From Anastatus disparis (Eukaryota; Arthropoda; Insecta; Hymenoptera; Eupelmidae): DNA of 64,000 bases. Both the position numbers and the translations under genes were made by a program. Under the pieces are notes generated by a model. The model did not search any database, had not been told where the DNA came from, and saw nothing but the letters and a program-made list of their open reading frames with translations. The stretch spans positions 2,719,526-2,783,525 of the forward strand of contig JAFFSR010000280.1 in NCBI GenBank assembly GCA_017163975.1, given 5' to 3'. Below, one piece after another: positions 22,921-32,900 of this stretch; within the stretch, counting starts at the first letter, position 1, and each line of letters begins with the position of its first letter.

Positions 22921-24317
22921 TTAGTTATGAAGTAAATAAGTATCTCGTTCTAAAATTGGTTGATTTAGTATTTTTTTAATTTTTTCTGGCCATTCTTCAT
23001 TTTCTTCTAAATTTGTCCAAATTATTGGCGCCTTTATAATGTCCTCTGCAGATACTAAAAATATTAATTTTTATTAATTAATCTTTGTGAAATTCGTAGA
23101 GTGAAAAGCTTAAATTATTATATATTCATACTGTAAATAAAAGACTAACCTTTAGACTTTTTTGAATTTGGTCCTATACAGTTTAGAGAGTACTGTCGTT
23201 TCTTATAATATGCTCTTGTGATATATATACTTTCTGAAAAATAAGGTGAATAACATGCTTTACCATAAATAAATCAAAATGATGTAAAAGATTTTATGTC
23301 GCAGCAGGTCTTTTCGGTATAGTATGTATAAAGTATGCTATATTTGTATTGAAATGTCATATGTTCTTGCTCACACCTTAACGTTATTGATATTTAATAT
23401 ATCACACTTCACATTTTAATACTCCCTCAGAGATTATTGACAGCTCTATACTTTCTAATGGGGTATTGAATTATATATATATACAATTAAATATCGTTTA
23501 GGTTTACCGTATGACCGATCACCGTAGATTAGTGAAACCAAAACAATGTGATTAGATATGTCAATGCTCATACAAATTTATGTCCAAATCTCTGAATTAT
23601 TATTTCAATTGTTTTTATTTTAATTTCAAGATAAATATTATTATTAATTTATTTTTAATAAAGTAAACTGAAACATGAGACTTTTTTAAAATTAAAAAGT
23701 AAGTGGACACTGTGCGCGAACCCCGTTCCTCGAGATCTCCAGGCACGAGCTCTGACCACTGAGCTAATGCCGCACAGCTATATACAAGTTAAAATCATAC
23801 ATATAAGGCTCTTCGCCGGTATAGTAGAAATCTATGTACAAATATAACATGTGGATGGAAATCCACCATGTTACAAAACATTAATTTCTAAACAATATTT
23901 GTGAAGTTCTTAATACGATCTGCGGCGACATAAAATTACCTACGTAATTTGGGCGAACGAATGATTCTGATCCCGCAGGTCCGAGTAAGGGTTTGTCGCT
24001 AGAGCGGCAGTCAGTCTCACTCACGACCAACTGCTACTCATGTACTAATTTAAAATATTTTAATATCAGTATTTAATAAATAAAAATATTACCATAGCCT
24101 TCTGGGATTGATGATGTATTGTTTTCTTCCTTGAAGAAACTTGTTTCTTCAAGGAATTTTTGATGATCCCATCGTTTCAAATCAAATTGATTCCAGGCTT
24201 CTTCAATTAACAAATTTTTTTCAATCATAATTTCTGATTTCTCGCTGCTATGCATAACTCCTGCACTGATTCGTTTCAATGCAATCCAATTTAATTGTTG
24301 TAATTCAACTAATCCTT
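22921..24317 (-). CDS. Exons F, G and H of the MULE gene: C-terminal part
   Basis: Exon F (EGLVELQQLNWIALKRISAG...) completes the Glu codon left open by exon E and is helical and charged. Exon G is 84 bp (SIYITRAYYKKRQYSLNCIG). Exon H is 134 bp, ends ERDTYLLHN and stops at 22923-22921. The three junctions agree in phase, which is strong evidence for real splicing because the exons are short. Confidence 0.75.
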
Positions 24318-26837
24318 CTGTTTTATAATAAAGTATACTTGTAAAAACAACGTGAGCGTACCACACGTGTATTTAAGAAAAAATCATTGAATAATTCTAA
24401 TAACTTTTATTTTCATAATTGAAAACTTCTAAGAAAAAGGACGTATCTTAAAAATTCACATTTCGACTAAATTTAAATATTATAACAAATAGATTATGAC
24501 GTAATTGATCACTTGAAATGTTAAATGAAATAGAGCATAGCTCGAAAAAAATCTTTTTTTCATATCGTGTAAAATATAACTAAAATATTTTATTTTTTAA
24601 TATTTATACTGTAAATACAATAATGTGTTATTATAATTAATTAACATTAAGAAACATGAATAAAAAACGATGTGCCTTTTTTCAAGATATGCTCTTTTTC
24701 CTTAGAAGTTTTCAATTATAATGTTACTATCCCACAAAGAAAGCATTGCATCGATAACAAAATTATTTTTATATTTTTTCAATGATTTGTGTATATTTGT
24801 ACTCAAGGAGGCGAAAAAAGTATTTTCCAGAAAATGACTGGATGTATACGTGTTTGTATTCATTAAGAAAATTAGATCTCGACAACTAGTCGATGTATTT
24901 GCTTCAAATTTTGCAGAGAATTTATTTTTTTGTCTAGTTTGGGAGAAGCTATTTATAATTGTCTTAGCGTATTTTTTTTAGGGCAATTTTAAGAATTTAA
25001 AAAAAAATTTAATTTTTCATTATTTTTGTATTTTTTGTAAACTACTCTTGATGAATGTTCTTATAAATTTTTAAAATTGAATATTTATCATAATTTTATC
25101 GTAGGCATTTTGAAATTTAAAAAATGTATTTATTTAGCTTTATAGATCTTGAAAAGTACTCGATAAATTTGTTTCAAATTTTACATACAATTTATTATTT
25201 TGATTAACTAGTGTAGAAGCTATAGTAAATTGATTTTCTTAGCGTACTTTTAATTTTCAGTAAAATTGTAATACTTACCAAGGAATCGCTCTATTGATGC
25301 ATGCGACCCAACTTGATTTTTTAAATCTCTGTGATAGGACTCTATTAAATTGTTTGTTCGATCTTTTAGACGGTAGACAGAAATATCACTTGGAGTCTCT
25401 CTACAGAGCCACTGATTTTTAAAATAATTTAAGAAAGCTTCAATACGAAGGTTATTTGGATACATCAGTCTCGTTTCATTAACAAGCTGTTGGAAGGCTA
25501 TTTCGATCTCAGTACTCGGAAGCAGAGCCAAGCACATAAACTTTTTTATTAGCTTATGTGACCGAGGGTTATGTGTTTTATTATTATTGTTTTGAGCAAT
25601 TTGATACTTTACAGCATTTCGCATAATAGCCTGTATGGATTGCAATAATTTTTTAATAATAAGCTTCAATGTAGAATGTCAAAAAAATTTTTAAGTACAG
25701 TTTTTTATACTTAATAAGTTAAAAGACCCCAAAACGCGACACAATACATGATAAAAAATAATTAAGTTAATTACTGCAAATATATGAAAAGAAATAACAA
25801 TCAAAAAATTACTTTATTTAAATTATATATTTTTTCAATATAAAATCATCAAATTTATTTATTTTATTATAAACAAACTTATTATTGAAACCAGAGTGCT
25901 TACTTGGCAAAAATGAAACCAGCAAGCATAAGTTTTTATATTTGGGAATTCATTTTTTGCTGCGTTTCTCAAAGCTTGTTCGTAATCAGACATCATAGAG
26001 TCTGGCTCAAAATTAGAAAGTTCTGATTTGATGTGTTTCCAAATACTTTCGTACGAACCTGTCGTTCGGTTGAACATTAAAATCCATATTAATGGTACAG
26101 CCTACAATAATCGAAACAAAAATATTTTATAATTCATGCAATAATACTATACACCGATAAAAAATATATTAGCCATTACTAAAATAACAAAAAATAGAAA
26201 GCTATATTAATACAGCTAAATTTTTTTAGTAACTAGCTGATTCCATTTCAAATCAAACAGTCAGTATACACTCAACTCACTAATCACTGTGCTAATGGAG
26301 TATGTTATTCTACTCTATAAATAAGGCGATACGTATTTTTTTATTTTGCTGAATTACCAAAATTACATCAGATATGCACATTTGAAAATTGCATACAAAA
26401 ACTAATTGTTCAAACTTTAAATTCTGACAATAACTTTAGAGTATCGCTATCATTTTACCAATTTTCAATGAATTTAGGTAAATCTTTTATTGTTTTATTT
26501 CATTTTGAGCATTCTTTAATCCAGTGCAAGAAATTTTAAAAAGACTAAGATATATGCATTTTGTCAAAAATGCACTTTTTATGCACATGCATTTTTCTCG
26601 AAAAGGCCATTTTTTTTCTTAAATTTTTGTCGCTGGTAGAGGATTGAAATACCTATCTAATGGTACCTGTTTGATCCCGTACTTTTTGGTTTGAAGCAAG
26701 AAAAAAAAATTTCAAATTTTATTGATGATAAATGTTTTTATATACATTTGGAAGTCTTGAGCAGTCTACATTATAATGCTGTTGTATGCTTCGCTCATTA
26801 TTTGTATACATTTGTATTTATGTATATACCATCAATA

Positions 26838-26902
<65 letters not shown>

Positions 26903-29900
26903 ATAAGGAATATAAAAATAAATACTTTTAAATGAAAAAAAAATTCTATTCGTGTACATCTATATTATGTATGTTTCGATGTACAGATAATGAAAGGCAA
27001 ACTCGCGGATAAATACATCCCTTGCAAAAAAAATTACCATCGCTGAGGCATTGCAAATACTTTCGCTGAAGCATCGCCGATACTTTAGCCGAACTATCGC
27101 CGATACATCGCAGATACTTTGTGCGTAATATCGTAAATACTTTCGGCGAACCATCGCGAATCCATCGCCGAGCTATGTCCATATCTCCGCGAAATTGTAT
27201 ATTATTTCGACAATATTTCTCCACGGGGCTAATCCCAGATATTGCGCATACATCGCAAAATTTTTAAATTTTACATTTTTCTATAACAATTTTTTTTTTC
27301 AATATATTGGCAAATCATTTGCGAACCATTGCCGATACATCTACAAAATTAGTAAAAAATATTAAATTTTAAAATTTTGCGATGTATGCGCAATATATGT
27401 GCGATATCTGGGATTAGCCCGTGGAGAAATATTTGATAAATAATACCGTGAAGGACGTAATTTCTGATCACCTAAGAGGTATTTCTGATCACATATTTAC
27501 ATGTAAAAAAGTAAAAGTATATTTCTTTTTCACACAAACGAAGCATTTCTTATGCTCAATCTACTTTTCCTTATAAATTAAAAAAAGATTTTTCCTACTA
27601 GAATCTTAAAGATTATGATTTATAATAAATAATGATCAGAAATTACGCCCTGATCAGGAACTACGTCCTTTACGGTATACTATTTCGCGGAGATATGGAC
27701 ATAGCTCGGCAATGGATTCGCGATGGTTCGCCGAAAGTATTTGCGATATTTCGCACAAAGTATCTGCGATGTATCGGCGATAGTAATTTTTTTTGCGCGG
27801 GATCATATAACGAAAACAGCATATTAGAACTGTTATATAGAAGTTGGTTTTAATTATAACTGCTTTGAAAGGTACTTCTCGGGCTTGTGAAAAAGTAAAA
27901 TAAAATGTGCAATTATGATGTCCGAAATTAATTCTTCTAAGAATATTTGATATCCCGATTTTTTTAAAATCTTAAAGAATGTAATTTATAAGAGCAGTAA
28001 TTTAGGTTTTAGACTGTTGGAAGATTTAGCTATTAATTTGACATGACTTTATCCAGATTTGAAGATACTAAAAATTGTCATGAACGCATATAAAAAATCA
28101 TACATCTGAAAAGTAAATCACTGAAGTTTTTAACGGAAAAGATGATTATTATTACATAGACACCCGAAAGAATACAGAAATTAAACGAGAGTATTAATAC
28201 ATTTTAGCTGAATGCGTCTTACCCTTAAAAAGAACTGTAATACCAAAATCATTGGATAAATAACTAAATTTCTATTTTTACTGCAATCTGTTATCAAGGA
28301 GAGATAACGCAAATTTTGTGATCATTAGTAACAATAAAAAGCATAATATTGCATATGCGCTGCTAGCAATAAATAAAATTATTGATTTTATGAAAAATGA
28401 TTTTTTAGTTACTAAAGACATTATTATATCAGATGGAGCTCCAATCCAATTTAAAAATTATTTATAGCTACATGAATTATAACTTTCCTCTTATGAAATA
28501 AAATGGTTATTTTCTGCGACTGGTCATGAGAAAAAAGCCGTTGATAGTATAGGTGGGCTTTTAAAGCATTATGATACTTCACGCAACTTAAAAAGAGTTA
28601 ATGAAGAATCGATACAAAATATTGACGATTAAATAAATTAGGTTAAAGATTACACTAATGCAATAAAAATCATTTTATTACCAATAAATAAGATTGAAAA
28701 ATTTAGAAAAGAGAAAAATATTTTATGGAGTGTAGTTTCTAAATATAATGAAATCCAAAATAGTCTTACGTGGTTAATAGTATATTACGTAACAAGTGCG
28801 TGAAATATGCGATTCTCACACGAGCCGAGTTTGTCGCCTGAGCGAAGCGAGGGCGACAAAAAGGCGAGTGAGTGAACCGCATCGTACACGTGTTGCATAT
28901 ACTATTTAAGACACTGTGAGCGAAACACAGGCAATCGAAACAACATTTTTACTATTGCAAGAAGCTATGAGTTTTGTTTAGCACCTGAGCGAAGCGAAGG
29001 TGACAATAAACGAGTAAATAACATATTATAAATATAAATACTCATAAAAATTCATACTACAAAAAAATACATATAAAAAAATCTATAAAAATATAAATAT
29101 TACAAAAAATATATATTACAAAATAGTACAAACAATTAATTTTTTTTTTTTATTTATTATAAAATCGACTGTAAAATTATTGAATTTATATTTAACGTTA
29201 TCAATTAAATTATTAAGGATCTGGTTTGATTTAATATTATTTGAATCTTGAAGTTAAATCGGATCCGGAACTTTTGGTATTAAAGATTCTTTTAGATTTT
29301 TTTTTATTTTTTAAAAATATATACTATTACAATAGCAAAATGTTTTGTTTAGTTTTTTCATGTTTGTATATAAGGAAAAAAAGAAAACTTGCACGCATGA
29401 AGTCTGCGCCAAGCGAAAAAGAATGACAAATAGTCGTAAAATTTTTCGTGCACTGCAGTGCGTAAAAAGACTGCTTCGCATTATGAATAGAGGCACAAAA
29501 AAACTGTTTCGCACACGGGTGTCTTAAAAAACAACTTAAGGAATTAAAATCACATGTATTAATTGGCAGACATGCACTCACTGAAGTGAAAGACATTAAA
29601 AAAAAGTCAAACGTCGTAAGGCTACACTTAATACTAAGAATAATAAATGCAAGAATAAAAAAAAGTAATTATCCATAATTATTTTTTTAACGCATCCCAA
29701 CAGTAAGAGGCAAGGGAAAATTACTTTAACACCCTGAAGAGAACAGAGTCTTTCTACGTCCGCGTCATTATTCCTGGGTAGTTCTAAAAAAAAGATAGTG
29801 TTCAAATGTTGATTGCTTAAGACTTCCAAATGTATATACAAGCATTTTTCACCAATAAAATTTGTGAATTTTTCTCTGGCTCCAAACAAATAAGTACGGG

Positions 29901-32900
29901 ATCAAACCGGTACCATTTGATCCTTTTCGAGAAAAATGCATGTACATAAGTGATTTTTTTTGGCAAAATGCATATATCTTAGTCATTTTTAAATTTCTTA
30001 CACTGGATTAAAGAAGGCTCAAAATGAAATAAAACAATAAAAGGTTTACCTTAATTCATTGAAAATTGGTAAAACGATAGCCCTCTAAAGTTATTGTCAT
30101 AATTTTCAGTTTGAACAATTAGTTTTTGTATGCGATTTTCAAATGTGCATATCTGATGCAATTTTGATATTCCAGCAAAATAAAAAAATACATATATCCT
30201 TATTTTTAGAGTAGAATAACATATTCCATTAGCGCAGTGATTGGTGAGTTGAGTGTGTACTGATTGTTCGATTTGAAATGAAATCAGCCAACTATATCAT
30301 GTTTAAAATAGTACTTACGTAACCATTTATTTTGCTCATAATCGTCAACAATTGTTCACAACCCTTAACATTTGGTCGAGCATCAAATGTACCATCTATA
30401 TGGATTTGATGATAATCTTTTACTGTTTTCAAAAACTGTAAGTCGTAAATGACTATATGAAATTTTCCTTTGTTCGATGTTTCTTGTCCTTCAATAGCAA
30501 CTATTTTTAAATAATACTTTTTATCATCAAATTCATATTCTATTTTTTGGCCATTTAAAGTCTGCGCCACATCAGGTAAACTTTTTTTGTTTTTACATTC
30601 TTTTAATTTGGGAACCTTGTAGTAGATAATTAGAAAAATTTAATAATTATAAGATTTTCAATAGACTTTATTTTTAAAAATTTTTTAATTTAACTTTATT
30701 TATGAATATTTGTGTTGATTTATTAAAATGCAAGGCATGATACACTGACAGAAATGTTAACTAGAGGCAAACGGAATATTCTTCATTCTAGTATAAATAT
30801 ATTTATTTTTGGAAATCTACTTGAAATCTGCTTGATTAACATAATATTTTTGCAGCAAAAAATGTAATACTGATTCAAACATTTAGTTACTTGCATCTAA
30901 TGGATTAAGTTATCCATCTAAATGATCAATCAATAAGGAGTCATTCACTTACTGTGAGATACTTTTTCTGTCAGTGTACACTAAACATAAGATATTTTTT
31001 TGAAAAAAAAATAGTATATTGTGTAACGAGTAAGGTTTAGTTGACTATTGCGCCAGCTTGCCCTCGTGCGCAATAGTCAACTAAACCGAACGAGATTCAC
31101 ATACTATTTTTTCTCATAAGTGCTGAGGGGCTATTCAAGTAGCGATACATATGTATGTATCGCGACGATATGTATGGGGAAGAGAATAAAAAGTATGCGC
31201 GCGCATACATACAGCGTGATACATACATATGTATCACTGCTTGAATAGCCCCTCAGGGTGTAAGAGAGATAGAGTGACATGTTAGGGCGCGGAAAGAGGG
31301 TGTGGGGGGCGAAGCCCCCCATTTAAAAAAATTAATATGTAAATCAAAAAAAAAACATTTCATATAAATATTATTTTTTGCATCGCTAACAACTTTCATC
31401 AAGAAGCTAGCACACAAATGACTCGTACATAGAAACTCGTGCACGTTCTAGCGTGTTTTGTTTCCTTTCGGTATAGCATTCTCTTACTCTCTCTCTCTCT
31501 CTCATATCTGTCGTACGACTGACTTGTAAACACGTTCTGGCGTGTCTTGTTTTCTTTCGATAAAGCATTCTCTTTCTCTCTCTCTCTTCTATCATCTTCG
31601 CCCGCGCGACGCTACTTCTGCATATACAAACAAAATCGTGGTTTTCTTTTTTTCATTAATTAACGGATTTGCGTGACGTTATTTTTTATAACCTAACGCT
31701 TTTTACTCAAACACACGCTTCAAAGACAAAACACACGCGACGCGCGCTATTAGCTACTTACCACCCCGAAAACGCATGCGCAATAGGCCACTTACCCAGC
31801 ACGCATGAGAAATAGTATATTTATCTACGAGGGCAGAAATTAGATCTTTCTGCTGTGCGTAGAATTGTCTCTCGAGGCGAAGCCGAGAGAGACAAACGCA
31901 CGGCAGGTTGATCTAATTTATGTCTGAGTGGATAATACTACTTTTCTTCATAGCTAGCCGAAAATTCGCCACACTAATTAATAATAAATCTAAAAAATGT
32001 CACGCGTGTGGATATACTAGCTGACGACAGCGCGCGACCATGAATTTTCTTTCTGATTTGCTCACGCGCCATCTGCGGGCCAGCTCTGAACAAAATTCAA
32101 AGGCACGCATCGCGTCTCGATTCAAATACACTTTAAAAATCACGAATGATAAATCTAAGGGTTTACCGAAAATACAAATGATAAATCTAAATGTATATTA
32201 ATGATAAATCTAAAAACAAATACAAATGATAAATCTAAAAACAAATACAAATGATAAATTTAAAAATAAATACAAATGATATATTTAAAAATAATACGAA
32301 TTATGAACCTAAAAATTAATACGAATTATGATTCTAAAAATAAATACGAATTATGAATCTAAAAATAAATACAAATGATAAATCTTAAAAAATAAAAATG
32401 ATAAATATAAAAATTTATCAAAAAATATGAATAATAAATCTAAAAAATTAAACACTAAAAATGCAAAATGACACATTATACTCAAAAATGTAACCTATGA
32501 AACGCTATTAAACGAATGATAATTCTAAATATTCATCAAAAATATGAATTATAAATATAAATTATTAAATGCAACTAAGAACAATTGCGAATGATAAATC
32601 TAAAAAATACGAATTATGAATTAAAAAGCAATTGCAAATGATAGATCTAAAAAATACGAATTATGAATCAAAAAACTTAATGTATTTCATAACGATGTAT
32701 TACGTATAAAAATTAACAAATACACACACACGCATATAACACAGCATCAACATAAACAACCGACAAGAAAAGTATTAAAAGACTCATGTGATTTTAAAAT
32801 GTAAATACACTGTGTGTATTTACATTTTAGAATTCATGTTTAAGAACTTCGAGTAAGGTTATAACAGCAACAGCTGTTGCTATTAGCCTCAGACGGCGCC

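Larger units (their letters stand above)
27022..27803. mobile_element. Foldback of GCGATAC/CGCCGA repeats carrying two further elements
   Basis: Arms 27022-27195 and 27682-27803 are inverted copies rich in roughly 20-bp repeats built on ATCGCCGATAC and ATACTTTCGG; the right arm lacks about 50 bp of the left. Between them sit two complete elements side by side (27212-27433 and 27444-27677). CG dinucleotides are strikingly frequent here compared with the AT-rich surroundings. Confidence 0.7.
26229..30297. mobile_element. DNA transposon with about 500-bp terminal inverted repeats, decayed
   Basis: The left arm (26229 to about 26755) and the right arm (about 29815-30297) are inverted copies with moderate divergence, both starting near TAACTAGCTGATT/TAGTTGGCTGATT. 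The interior holds a broken plus-strand coding region (about 28140-28730), nested palindromes (27022-27803), the foldback P1 and a TA microsatellite. It fills the intron between exons C and D of the MULE gene, stopping 21 bases from the donor. No target duplication could be fixed. Confidence 0.7.

Noticed and set aside
26946..27224. 92-codon minus-strand frame with repeated RYFRCIGDSSAKV-like phrases
   Set aside because: It translates the GCGATAC/CGCCGA repeats of a foldback arm, so the repeats explain it.
29241..29596. Overlapping frames on both strands near 29.4 kb
   Set aside because: Opposite-strand overlap, low-complexity content and position inside the decayed transposon; no domain visible.
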